Positions 47,958 through 59,499 of a stretch of 64,000 nucleotides of DNA are shown piece after piece. The notes below the pieces were generated by a model, which saw nothing but the letters and a program-made list of their open reading frames with translations, made no database searches and was not told where the DNA came from. The DNA is taken from contig JAVTVX010000019.1 of the NCBI GenBank assembly GCA_033439265.1, positions 8,129,501 through 8,193,500 of the forward strand. Direction: 5' to 3'. Both the position numbers and the translations under genes were made by a program. Numbering within the stretch: position 1 is the first letter of the stretch; each line of letters begins with the position of its first letter. The stretch is from Dillenia suffruticosa (lineage: Eukaryota > Streptophyta > Magnoliopsida > Dilleniales > Dilleniaceae).

Positions 47958-49435
47958 TGTCGTCAAACAACAAAAAATAAAATACCTACTTTATTAAGAG
48001 GAGTCTAGAGTGAGTAGCGTCGAATCCACAGGGAACGACGGATTTATCTCTTTCAAGGAAAACGAAAATATGTGGGGTTTGAAATATTATCTAAGTGTAA
48101 CAAAAATAAATTAATCAATAAAAATTAACTAAAATAAAAAAACTAAATAATGTCAATTAAAAGAGAGAATGTCAATAAGTATAAAATCTACCCAAACGAG
48201 TTATTTCTACCTTGATGTATTTGATTGATCATCGATGCAAAAATCACTTGATATTATATGAATAAATTGGTTATAGCCGTTAAGTACCACGAAACAACCA
48301 ATCTTTCATTACTTTTTTGGTAATTAAGATACCATCGTTAATTATTTCCCTAATCGAAAGATAACTCAAGAGACTTTCGTTGGATTTAATGTTCTGACAA
48401 CATTAAGATCTAGAAAAACTCAATTCTAATCAATAAATTCCAATCTGGATTTATTTAAATTAGATTAACTAATCTCTTGATATAAATCTTACCGCTTGTG
48501 AGACCATAAAACTATGTTAATTACCACTCTATTAAAAACACATAAATTTTACTATTTTTAAATGGTTGTAAACTATTTTAGGGTTATTAAATAGCGCTCT
48601 ATTTAATAATTCTAAAATAATCATAAACATTCAGTATAGAGATTAAATAAATACCCATATATATCAAGCAAATAATATCATTTAGATCTCACAATTATCA
48701 TTAATCAAGATTTCAATAATTTTTTGACTAGAAATGAAATTAGAATGAACTCATAATAAAAGAAAACTCACAATAAATTTTTATTGCTTCCAAGGAATAA
48801 AGAATGACAAGCCAAAGAATCCTTTCCCGGCTACATCCTTGTGTGCTTTCCTGGATGCTCACTTTTCACCTTATTATGTGCCCTCCTCAAGTCCAAAAGG
48901 CAGGAAAAAGTTCCTCCTAGAGCTGCCAGCTACAACCCCTTACGGGCTATACACCCAAAGTGCCTCCAAAAGTCCTTAAACAATATGTAACACTCTTATA
49001 TATATATAGGAGTGTAACCTTAGAAAACTACTAAATAAAATAAAAAGTAAACTTCCTAAAGATAATATTTTAAGATATTTATATATTTAAAAATTCCTTT
49101 TCCAAAATATTAGAAATGAAATAAAATTTTTCAAAATTTTCAATATTTCAATTCCATTCCAATTTTCTTTTAAATGTGCAATTGGAAAATGAAATTTTTA
49201 CTACAGTAAATATTGCATTGCCTTTTGAGATCCATATGTCCATGTGTTAATGAAAGAGTATTGCTATCCAATTTTTCATACTTTATAAAATTGCTTCAAT
49301 TTAGTTTATTTTTCTTCTTTTTCCATAAAAGTCTCCTCCTAAATCAAATGTTACAAAACATAAATATTAATATAATATTTATTTAAAAATAACGTAAAAT
49401 CAATCATAAATATTACACTCATTTAATCTCTATCA
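47958..49435 (-). repeat. 5' LTR of the gag-only retrotransposon
   Basis: 1478 bases collinear with 38742-40203. It starts TGTCGTCAAACAAC on plus; the exact first base is uncertain by two because TGTGTC is ambiguous. Confidence 0.88.
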
Positions 49436-50270
49436 CCTGATCACAAGTCTTTAAACTCAACCACCTTGTATCTAACACAGACCACATCTATGATCTACAT
49501 GCATTTCCATATTACTTTGAACAAGACTTACCACTCTTTCTAGAATCTCAATCAATGTGGCATCCAACTCCAAGAGATTATCTTGTCAATATTGCAAACT
49601 AAGCTAATATGCCAAAATTTAGAAGCTCTATCTTTAGGACTGATGGGCAAGAAGCTCTAAACAAGCTCTATGCTACTAAGTCCACCTCAACACTTTGAAT
49701 ATCTTTCATTAGAACCTTTGAACTAGCTTGGGGATCTTCCTTCTAAAAGCCATCCAGATTCTAACTTCAGGACCCCCTAGTTGCATGCCTTTGGATTTTC
49801 TCATTTTTTTAAAAAATTTTTCCCAATCACTCTTCTATGTCATCACTACTTTCATCAAAAGTCGTGACAAGCATTATCCACATGATTGCTTTTAGATTAT
49901 TACTTTTGACATAGATCCAAGTTCTTCCAATGCATTGATGCACCATAGTGTTTAAGATGGTAGAAGCAATCCAATCACCTGTTCCATTTTACTGGTTAAT
50001 AGGATACAAGATGTTACCCACAGGAGTGCTATAAAATTTATTCTGTTCAAGGTAAGACCTAAGTTCTTCTATTTTAATCTTCAGGGTTCATCTCTGTAAA
50101 ACATCATAGACTACTACATCAAAGGCTCATATCATATGCCAATAAACTTCATTAAATGCTCATTTCAGTGTGTTCTTTTTTTTTTATGAATATCATCTGA
50201 ATATTTTTCATATCCACGATGCAACAAAAGGAAAATAAAGATAAACAAAAGGAAAGATAAAGTACCCCAA
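49436..50270. other. Host DNA left of the DER exon, nothing recognised
   Basis: No frame of note, no transposon ends. It may be intron or 3' sequence of the GTPase gene (minus strand), but no further exon of that gene could be read. Confidence 0.45.
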
Positions 50271-50386
50271 GGCATTATGCCTTTACATGGAGATTCACAC
50301 TTGTTGACTGCAAGAATGACACATTTTTCTGAATAGCTCTTATGCAGCCAGTCTACTACTTCTTCATCAGCTGTTGTTAAACTCGC
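50271..50386 (-). CDS. DER-like: Exon of a plastid EngA/DER-type GTPase
   Basis: The minus strand reads ASLTTADEEVVDWLHKSYS then EKCVILAVNKCESPCKGIM, without a stop. It matches the first GTPase domain of plant double-Era-like GTPases (EngA/Der), which act in chloroplast ribosome assembly; AVNKCES is the G4 (NKxD-like) region. The exon begins right after CTTTACAG at 50394-50387, a good acceptor. The downstream limit is less sure; the usual next residues (QASEFWSLGF) are not found, so a donor lies near 50271. The other exons are outside or too diverged to recognise. Only this exon supports the call. Confidence 0.75.
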
Positions 50387-51025
50387 CTGTAAAGATAACT
50401 TCCATATTAGTTGTGGGAGTAGAAAGTTTGCAAAATCATGAAACTTTTATAGAACATTCTCTTTTTCCTTTTCAGGCTTGATAGTTCACAGCAATAGAAA
50501 TATGCTTGCCAAGAGTTAGAAGTTTCTCATTCATTTTGATCAGGAAAGGTTAAATTACAGAAGAAGAAATCATATTACACCAGGCTCCATTTGGTAGAGC
50601 AAATTCATGACAGAAGATAAGTTAGTGATTTAAAAGAACGTGCTACTAGAAACCATAGCTAAAAGAAAAACCAGAAAGTTCAGCTTATTAGTTGATCGAA
50701 GCAATTGTACAAAGAGGAAAGGAATTTATTGAACCTCTTTTTTGGCTCCTTACGCTGAGGTACAAGAATAAAATTAGCCATTCTTACAAGTTCTAACTAT
50801 GACTGCCAAAATGTGCTCAAATCTTAAGGTATTGCTGTAAAAAAATGCCGAAACATAGGACTCTGATCCAACTTTCATCTCCACTATCTGTCTATATGAG
50901 AATGTCATTGGAAAATGACTTTTGACATGGGTATCACAAACTATGTAAGTTGTGTCAAATAAGAACTATTAACAAGGGTAGAATGTTGATAATTGTAGTA
51001 CAAACACATGAGAAATTGGAAGGGA
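50387..51025. other. Intron-like DNA right of the DER exon, nothing recognised
   Basis: It would be the upstream intron of the GTPase gene on the minus strand. No other exon, repeat or transposon end up to the possible CACTA terminus at 51026. Confidence 0.45.
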
Positions 51026-51246
51026 CACTATAACGGAAATGGCTTATGGAGACGGAGGAAAACTATGAGGAAAATGTGATAAATCCGTTGATAAAGTCTT
51101 CTCTAACGGATAAAGGTTTAGTTGGCTAAAAATGGGTCAAGATAGAACTATCCCGACACTTGTGATGACCGTTGGAGCATGTTCAACATCCAGACGGTTA
51201 GAAAAGTGACTGTAAAAATCAACGTTATATCATCAGTTGTAAAGAA

Positions 51247-53990
51247 TGTAACACCGAAAAAAAAAAAGAGAGAGGAGGTGCTGCGTTTTGGAGTGAAACC
51301 CAACACTCTCCCCCCAAATTGAATTAGGGCTTTAAGCCCTAATTCTCTCTCTCATCCCATATCTCTCTCTCTCTCTTTCTCTCTCTCTCTTTCTCTCTTT
51401 CTCTTCTTCTCCACCGTGGTCTCTCCCTTCCACCACCCACCGCCGCTGCTCCTCCCTCCTCGCTCGAGCGCTCTAGCCTGCAGTGCCTCCTTCCTCACGC
51501 GAGCGCGCCATTGCGCTGAACCTTCTGTACGAGCGCTCCACAGCGCGAGCGCGCGCCTGCTCAGGAGCACGCCTGTGCACGACCACATGCTTGCGCACGA
51601 CCGCGCTCCTGTCCACAGCGCGTGACCCCAACGTGACCCCAGCACGACCCCAGCACGACCCCAGTACGACCCCTGCACGAGCGCGAGCGCGAGCGCGCTC
51701 CAGCGCGAGCATAAAGCGCTTCAGCGCGTGACTCACTGCGTGAGAGCGCTCCAGCACGCAATCCACTCGCGAGCGCAATCTAGCTCGAGAGCGCGAGCCC
51801 TATCCCGTGAGAGCCCACCAGGCCGCGAAGCCCACTGCTGACTCGTGAAGCCCACTGCGGCTAGCAAGCCGGGCTGCGAGCCCACGAGCCCACCAACGGG
51901 CCAGCCCACTAGCCACCGGCCCGTGAGCCCACGACGACCCGCGAGCCTGCAACCAGCTTTCCCCTTCGAGAGCTCACCTACATTTTCACTGTAGGTAATG
52001 ACTATGATTTGGTTGAAGTTCTAGGGTTTGGTGTTAGAAATTTAGTGTTGTTAATATCGTTCAAATTTAAAAATATTACAGATTTTAGACCAATTCGACA
52101 GGCGAACGACAGCTAGATCTGAAACCCGAGGAACTCTAGGTGAGAGAAATGCACTCACTTCAAAATTTGAATAAATTTTATTGATTTTAGATTGAATTTA
52201 AAATCAGAAGTTATATATCTATGTGGAAATGTGTTAAATTTGAGAAAATTAGAGAAAATAAGAAATATTAGAAATTTGATCATTGGTGAGCCAAATGATT
52301 CAAAATTTGATGAAACGAGAATTTAGAAATGATTGTATAAATTAAGATTAAATTAAATTGGAAAGAAAAATTGAAAATCCCTTATTAGGGTTTTATTTGA
52401 TATAAAATTTGATGATTGATTAGGTTTGTCTTTTGGAGATTCGAGAAATCTATTGGATTGAATTGAAAAATAGAGAGTGACCACCCTCCCTAAATAGGTG
52501 AGTGGGACCCTAATCTCTTGCATAAAATAATAAAACGTGTTTTCTGTCGTGTTTTTGATAAAATATGCTTTTAATATACATTGATTCGACGTATGATATT
52601 AAATCTCAAATCTGTTTACGATGACTATGCATCCATGGTTTGAAATGAAACAAAAATTGTGTCATTACTTGAAAATTGATAGTTTCCTTTTCTACCGTTG
52701 TATTGATATGCTGTTTTGAAATGATTTGATGAAATGTATTAGCACGCAAATTTGAAATGCTTTGATGAACTATGTGGGTTGGATGCCCACTAGTTATGCG
52801 ATGATATGATTTTACTTGTGGGACGTTATGCCCTTGTAATACTATGATGATGACATTGATGATTCCGTAGCTACGAAGGGCGTTTGTAGAGGCACGAGTT
52901 GGCCGGATACGCTTCTGCAGGAGGTATCTGCAAACGTCATTGATTCTAAGGGCTATAGGCGCGGCCGGTTGAACCCACGTAGGGGGAAGACGTGTGTGAC
53001 GCCACCATCTAGCACCGGGTGGGGTCCTATACACGATGATGAGCTAGTCCCAGTGAACTCATTGCCAATGTCGGGATAGAGAGCAATTTTAAAATCTATG
53101 CATAATAAAACCCCCGATACGCCTGTTTTTGGTCATGGTTGACCTTTGCCAGGATTATTTTTGGCTTGCTGTACTATTATTTGATTTTTAAATGGATGCA
53201 TACATGATTGCTATCATGTGATTGATTTAATGATTTCAAATTGCTAAACATATCATATTTTGCTACGAAATGTAAATTTTTGTTTCAAATGATATTATTT
53301 GACACTCTAATGGTTCACCTACACTATTTATGCTTGATATTTTCTCCCTCACTCACTGGGTATCTTCTCATGATACTCACCCCTCCTTCCCTCCTTAGAC
53401 AGGATTATTGTTGTACTGGAGCGACGCTTCAGATCTTAGGAATTTTGGTGGATTTGGGTGATTCACGACGGTGAGATTTAAGTTTAAACTTGAAAGATGA
53501 ATTCCGTAATTTATTTTCGACCCTGCGAGATTTTGATATTGAGATCCGTAGTTGTCATGTACTTATTTTGGGATGAGTGTATAATTTATATATATTTAGT
53601 TGTGAAACTTTCATATTTCGTTTGTATTGAGGTGATTGTACGTATTTGAATGTTATTTGGGAAAATTATTATAAATAAGATACAATTTAGGTCCGCTCGG
53701 TGTGGCGACTGCTCATATTCTAGTTGGGCATGACAGTAGAGGTCTGTGACTAGGATTGTTGGTAATTTACATAGTTTGACATTGTTCTGGATGTCTACTA
53801 TGGTTGGTAGGTTGTTGTGAGGTCGGGATGACTATTTTATTTAATTTACAGGATGATTTAATTTAAACAGATTTATTTGTATATGGGAGACCTCCGATTT
53901 ATGGGGAGATTTTGTCTGATTTTCTGTAAAAATACAGTCGACATTCAGAGCAACGGGTTGCTACTCACGAACCCGGTTTGGGGCGTGACA
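51247..53990 (+). mobile_element. Ty3-gypsy solo LTR (2.7 kb)
   Basis: Starts TGTAACACCG and ends GGGGCGTGACA, imperfect inverted ends as in many plant gypsy LTRs. Flanks are AAGAA (51242-51246) and AAGGA (53991-53995), one mismatch. The left flank ATCATCAGTTGTAAAG continues the array motif ATCATCGGTCGTAAAG on the right, showing insertion into those repeats. There is no gag or pol. It includes a (CT)n run at 51360-51400, a CpG-rich tract of AGCGCGAGCGCG-type repeats (51470-51960) and low-complexity T/A DNA. Strand is by analogy with TGTAAC-start LTRs. Confidence 0.8.
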
Positions 53991-54870
53991 AAGGAGTAGT
54001 AAGAGTTACTACATTTATCATCGGTCGTAAAGGAGTAGTAATAGTTACTACATTTATCATCACTTTTATAAAGGATAATAAGAGTTACTATATTTATCGT
54101 CACTTTTGTAAAGGGGTTAGTAAGAGTTACTACATTTATTATCGGTTGTAAAAGGTTAGGAAAAATTACAATTTTTACGTCACATTATAAAGGGTTAGAA
54201 AAAATTACTACTTTTTTCATCAATTTAAGGGTTAATAAAAATTTTTACCTTTATCATAACTCAATGACTCAATATAACCGTTAGAATTGGTTTAACTATT
54301 TATTGTCGCCAATGAAATAATAGTATATTAGGAAATATTATAACTTTTATCATCAATAAATAGAAATATTAATAAATATTACTATAATACCATCGGATCT
54401 TAGAACATAAGAAATGTGAATTCTTTATTGTCACACGTTTACTGTTGGGTTAGTAAATATTACTTTCTTTATTGTCGTTTACAGAAATATTAGGTTAGTA
54501 AATATTACTACCTTTATTGTTGCTTATTGGGTTAGTAAATATTACTACTTTTATTGTCATTGTCGCTTACAGAGTCATTGGTCAGTAAATGTTACTACTT
54601 TATTATCGTTTACAGAATTATGGGTCAGTAAATATTACTACGTTTGATATCGGTTATAGAAATAATTTGTTAGTAAATGTTAGTACATTTATTGTCGTTG
54701 AATAGTACATATTATTATTTTTTACAGAATTGTTGTTGGTGAGTAAATTTTACTAGCTGAATATATGTTGTTTGTTATTTAATATTGGTAACCAAATGTT
54801 ACTACTCTTTTGGGTCAGTTATTACAATATCAGTGAATGTTAGGATATGTCAATACAAATAATACAAAGA
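53991..54870. repeat. TTACTAC-type tandem array
   Basis: Variants of GTTAGTAAATATTACTAC and TTTATCATCGGTCGTAAAGG repeat at about 50-60 base spacing for 880 bases, interrupted only by drift. No coding content. Confidence 0.8.
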
Positions 54871-55352
54871 GTTAGGAAAAATTATAAGTACCGTGTCTTA
54901 GGAAATGAAGTATCTTTTATATCATCATAAAATATACATGATAATGTTACAAATAAAAAAAGAAAAAGATGATAATGTTACAGACATATTATAAGAGAAA
55001 GAAAAAGATTATAACTTTTGGTTAGTATATATTTTCATATCTTCTAAAATAAAATGTTCATGCCAAAAATGTTGACTTGGAGCGCCCAAAATATTCCAGC
55101 GTCCGTGGCATCCGGTTCCAGGATCCAGCGTGATATGTGGTATCATTCTATAGCAATGAAATTAATATAATTATAAAGTATATTATAAAAACTTGTACAT
55201 TTAAATATTACCTTTCGGGATGAACTGAGGAGGTGGTGATGATGATGATGATGGTTGGTTTTGATATGCACTCCTAGTATCTTGTATCGGAGGAATCTAA
55301 CAATACAAATATAAATAATGTGAATTATTGTTTAGAAATAAAAGTAGTTAGA
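54871..55352 (-). other. Possible downstream exon of the CACTA-like second gene
   Basis: AT-rich DNA with one open patch on the minus strand at 55300-55205 (a serine/proline stretch with (CAT)n coding, AYQNQPSSSSSS, then PPPQFIPKG) and another near 55145-55085 (ISRWILEPDATDAGIFWA). I do not recognise the protein; the patches may continue the frame at 55595-55353. Confidence 0.4.
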
Positions 55353-55595
55353 TTATGATAAGAAGTAAAGAAATGATATTTGTAACTCAACACTAACAAT
55401 AAGTCTCGCTTCATTAACGAAGTTTAACAATTCATTTCGTTGTCCACTTCCGACATGCATAACAACATGCATAAGAACATTGCTCACCAGAATAGTAAGA
55501 TTTTGATTTTGTTCCATTAATCGTTCCATCATAACCGTCATATGTTTATCCCATATTTTTTGTTGAAAATTTTTAGTTGAAAATATTTGATTCAA
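55353..55595 (-). pseudogene. Short unrecognised frame of the CACTA-like element
   Basis: 80 codons, start ATG at 55595, containing MVM- and QNQNLTILVSNVLMHVVMHV, a helical stretch like the C-terminal parts of CACTA second-gene products. It is preceded on the minus strand by the duplicated leader cassette, which argues it is the first coding exon of a transcript. Function unknown. Confidence 0.45.
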
Positions 55596-55950
55596 TTAAA
55601 TTTTGTTTGAATTAGAAATTTTGAGAGATGTGAGAGAGAAGAGTTTTTGAAGGAAATGAGAAATTTCGATATTTGTGGAGTGAAGAAAGATTTGTGGTAT
55701 ATATATTTTGTTTAGCGCCAAATAAATTTTGGTTTGTAATATATATAATTTGTTTAACGCGAAATATACCCGCCATTTTACACCATTTTTCACATTTTAG
55801 TTTTTAAATTTTTTGCTATTTACCTCTCCTTTTAGTTTAAGTAATTTTTTGAATTTTTTGCTATTTACCTTTCTTTTTAGTTTGTTTTGACTTTTACCTA
55901 TATGACTCCGTGAAGTAGTAGTAAACATTACTACCATATTACTAGATTTC
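55596..55950 (-). promoter_or_regulatory. Promoter/leader cassette, copy 1
   Basis: The minus strand shows an ATATATATACCACAAA TATA-like box (about 55705-55690), then a pyrimidine-rich leader (CTTCTCTCTCACATCTCTC) just before the frame at 55595. The same about 350-base cassette recurs at 59030-59370. The 65-codon frame inside it is not a gene. Confidence 0.55.
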
Positions 55951-55952
55951 GA

Positions 55953-56335
55953 GTGAATGCTTGCGCGGTACAACCGCTAGTAGAGCCGCCCCGGCAAAAG
56001 CGCGCGGAAATGTCTGGACGGCACAACCGCTGGCTGAGCCGCCTGCACGCAAATGCCATCGCGGCACAACCTGCGGCTCAACTGGGTAGCGTAATTTAAA
56101 ATAATAATTGTATTATTTTAAATAACAAAACATGTATCTTATTATATGAAATCTTTAAATTATATTAGAAATTGTTATACGAAATAATACTAGGCGAATG
56201 CTTGCGCGACACAACCGTCGGTAGAGCAACCCAGGCAAAAGCGCGCGGAAATGCCTGGACGACCCAACCGCTGGCTAAGTCGCCACGCGCAAATGTCATC
56301 ACGGCACAACCTGCAGCTCAACCGGGTAGTGTAAT
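55953..56335. repeat. Two GC-rich islands of about 140 bp, period 241
   Basis: GAATGCTTGCGCG starts at 55955 and 56196; both copies go on with AAAAGCGCGCGGAAATG, AACCGCTGGCT and GCGGCACAACCTGCGGCTCA (or variants), then drop abruptly into AT-rich DNA. Sharp compositional steps and conservation between copies make this a repeat rather than drift. Confidence 0.85.
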
Positions 56336-56934
56336 TTAAATTAATAATCATATTTGATATTAGTAATAGAACATGATTATTAAAATTAGCAAGTAGTATT
56401 ATTTAGTAATATTAATAACGATAAGTAATTAAGTTATATGGAATAATAATATTAAATTATAGTAATATAATGTTAATCAAATAATTTTGATAATCATAAT
56501 TATAATAAATTTATAAATTTATATTATGAAACAATATAATTTATAATTTATAAATTTATATTATGAAACAATATAATTTATAGTTATATTATATTGGGCA
56601 AACAACATATTTATGTTTCACACGCTTGTATTATACCGCCATTCATATTCAAATATTTCAAGCGAAGTCACGGGAAATGTTGAAAATCTATACGCACGTT
56701 TTTTTCCCTCCTTTACAAATTTGTTGGGAGACTTGAATTTTTAATGGGGTTTTTAAAATTTTTACCATATCGTTATAGTTTGGAATTGAATGGTTATAGT
56801 AAATACTCTTAGAGTGGTGTTTCATATGTGTTATTTTATTGTTACGTGTGTAATTTTTAACATTACATATTTTCATTAGTATTATTTTCCCTATTTATAT
56901 AAATTTCAGTTTTAAAAAATAGTTGTTACCATAT
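56336..56934. other. AT-rich DNA between GC islands and the 210-bp array
   Basis: Contains a 48-bp direct duplication near 56505-56585 (ATAATTTATAAATTTATATT). The 62-codon minus-strand frame at 56876 has no similarity that I know. Confidence 0.6.
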
Positions 56935-58270
56935 TTGTTACTATTTGTTATCATTTTTACAAAGAAAAAGTAGTAATTCTTACCACTTGTTACCACGTGA
57001 CCCGCTTGTTTAATTGTTACGATATTCTATTATACAAAATTTATATAATTATTGTTTTACCACTTGTTACATTTACATTGGACTAACATCACTTGTTACC
57101 ACTTATTATCACTGTTACTACAATAAAAATCATTGTTATCAGAATTAAAGTAATTGTTATCATTTGTTTGAAGAGTAAGTAGTAATTGTTATCACTTGTT
57201 ACCACGCGACCCGCTTGTTACCAATTGTTACCATTGTTACGATATTATATTATACAAAATTTATATAATTATTGTCTTACCACTTATTACATTGAACCAA
57301 GATCACTTGTTACCACAATAAAAATCATTGTTATCAGAATTAAAGTAATTGTTACCGTTTGTTATCATTTATATGAAGAGAAAGTAGTAATTGTTACCAC
57401 TTGTTACCACGCGACCCGCTTGTTACCGATTGTTACCATTGTTACGATATTTTATTATACAAAATTTATATCATTATTGTCTTACCACTTGTTACATTGG
57501 ATAAAGATCATTTATTACCACTTATTATCATTGTTACCATAAAAAATCATTGTTAATAGAATTAAAGTAATTATTATCATTTGTTACCATTTGTACAAAA
57601 AGGAAGTAGTAATTGTTACCACTTATTACCAATTATTACTATTGTTACGATATTCTATTATACAAAATTTATATAATTATTGTCTTACCACTTGTTATAT
57701 TAGACCAATATCATTTGTTACCACTTATTATCATTGTTACCATAATAAAATTATTATTATTGGAATTAAACTAATTGTTATCATTTGTACGAAGAGAAAG
57801 TAGTAATTGTTACCACTTTTACCACGCGACTTATTTGTTACCAATTGTTACCATTGTTACGATATTCTATTATACAAAATTTATATAATTATTATCTTAT
57901 CACTTATTACATTGGACCAAAATCACTTGTTACTATTTATTATCATTATTACCACAAAAAAATCATTGTTACTAGAATTAAAGTAATTGTTACCATTTGT
58001 ATGAAGAAAAAGTAGTAATTCTTATTACTTGTTACCACCAACCCGCTTGTTATCAATTATTACCATTGTTACGATATTATATTATACAATATTTATATAA
58101 TTATTGTCTTACTACTTGTTATATTGAACTAAAATCACATGTTACTACTTATTATCATTGTTACAACAATAAAAATTATTATTACTGGAATTAAAGTAAT
58201 TGTTAACATTTATACGAAGAGAAAATAGTAATTCTTATCACTTGTTATCATTTATTCTTTGTTAGTTATC
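56935..58270. repeat. Seven-copy tandem array of about 210 bp
   Basis: TAGTAATT(G/C)TTA recurs at 56971, 57180, 57385, 57607, 57801, 58013 and 58226 (spacing 194-222). Each unit holds the same run of landmarks: CCACGCGACCCGCTTGTTAC, ACGATATT, TTATACAAAATTTATATAAT, GTCTTACCACTTGTTACATT and ATAAAAATCATTGTTA. Within a unit the 9-mer TTGTTACCA recurs many times. Frames of 60-118 codons on plus are artefacts of the array. Confidence 0.92.
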
Positions 58271-58593
58271 ACTTGTTACCGTGTGCATACAGAGTAAAAT
58301 TTATCATTTTAATTTTTATTATATTATAATAAAAGTACACGTAGAGTTTATATTTATTATTTGTTATAGATCACTTTTTATTAAGGATATTGATAGAGAA
58401 TAATAGTAAATCTTACCGTTTGTTAGCATTTGTAAGAAGAGGAATTAGTTATTATTACTAGTTTTTACCACTTTTTGCCATACCACGTCATAATAAAGAT
58501 GAAAAATGAAAATAGAGTGATTAAAAATAAAAAAATACAAAAGATAAGAAGATAAATATGTATAGGAAATTACATTTCATACGTATATGCATC

Positions 58594-58975
58594 TCATCCT
58601 ACTCTATCAACACATTCATCATCATTCATTTCTGTTGATACATTTCCTTCATCTTTATCTACATTAGTCCGAACCCACACTTGAGTTAAGGGGTTACTTT
58701 CCAAATTCATATGCTGATTGATCAATGCATCATCCATGTCAAATTCATCTTTAACTTTCACATGTTTTACAACAAACCATCTTTTATGTCTTTCGTCAGC
58801 TACATAAAATATAGTCTTTGCTTGGGATGCCAAGACATAAGGTTCATCCAACAAATCAACACCCGTATGATTGAGATAGGAGAAATTTACAAGTGTTAAA
58901 CCAAATTCGTCATTCTTACATCTCCGCTGTAGATCAACCCAATCACACCGAAATAAAACAAAAGGGAATGAGATT
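58594..58975 (-). pseudogene. tnp2: CACTA transposase C-terminal domain (DUF4216) fragment
   Basis: The minus strand reads PFVLFRCDWVDLQRRCKNDE then FGLTLVNFS (to about 58880), a small break, then LLDEPYVLASQAKTIFYVAD and RWFVVKHVK. This is DUF4216, the C-terminal domain of plant CACTA TNP2 transposases. It is followed by an acidic end and a stop at 58594. The TNP2 core and DUF4218 are missing. It directly follows a second copy of the leader cassette, so it may be expressed as a separate small transcript. Confidence 0.87.
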
Positions 58976-59029
58976 TTGTTTGAATTAGAAATTTGATATG
59001 ATTATATTATTTAAAATAATAATATTAAT

Positions 59030-59370
59030 TATATTATCCGATGGGAATGAGATTTTGTTTGACTTAGAAATTTCGAGAGATTTGAGAGAAAAGAGTTTTT
59101 AAAGGGAATAAAAAGTTTAGATATTTTCGAAAGAGGGAGGGTTTATAGTATATATATTTTGTTTACCGTCAAACAAAATTTTCAAAATTCGCCATTTTTC
59201 CCTTTTTTTTACACTTTTAGTTTTTGAAATTTTGACTATTATATGCTTTTTACCCTTTTTATCATTGTTTTTGTTTTACAATTAATAGAAAATTTTTATC
59301 TCTATTACTATATAATTACGTCAAGTACTAGTGAATATCACTATTATATTATTGTTAGTATATTTCTTAT
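59030..59370 (-). promoter_or_regulatory. Promoter/leader cassette, copy 2
   Basis: Direct repeat of 55590-55950 (GATTTTGTTTGA, TTAGAAATTT, GAGAGAAAAGAGTTTTT, TATATATATTTTGTTTA). It lies upstream (minus strand) of the DUF4216 fragment, in the same relation that copy 1 has to the frame at 55595. Confidence 0.55.
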
Positions 59371-59499
59371 TTTATTATTATTACTATATTGTCACATAAT
59401 TTTAATTACATAATTTTATATTTAGATAATTTGATATGATTATATTATTTAAAATAATAATATTAATTATATCATCATGTGGGTTACGCGGGGTTCACA

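Larger units (their letters stand above)
38742..49435 (-). mobile_element. Gag-only (TR-GAG type) LTR retrotransposon, Ty3-gypsy-like
   Basis: LTRs at 38742-40203 and 47958-49435, same orientation, both ending CTCTATCA and beginning TGTC; diverged but collinear. A primer-binding site lies just inside the right LTR (47931-47947), and a single gag gene follows on the minus strand. The rest of the interior to the left LTR has no protease, RT, RNase H or integrase, so it must have relied on an autonomous partner. A 3.7-kb hAT element inserted later at 40524-44245. I find no matching target duplication (flanks GATTC and CCTGA). Confidence 0.85.

Noticed and set aside
51352-51778. Overlapping R/A-rich frames on both strands
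   Set aside because: CpG-rich tract of the gypsy LTR; frames are compositional and low in complexity.
55795-56100. Gene in the GC-rich islands at 56 kb
   Set aside because: No open frame spans either island, and the two copies do not keep a common frame.
57186-58194. Series of 65-118 codon plus-strand frames
   Set aside because: They repeat with the 210-bp array and show only array-encoded residues.
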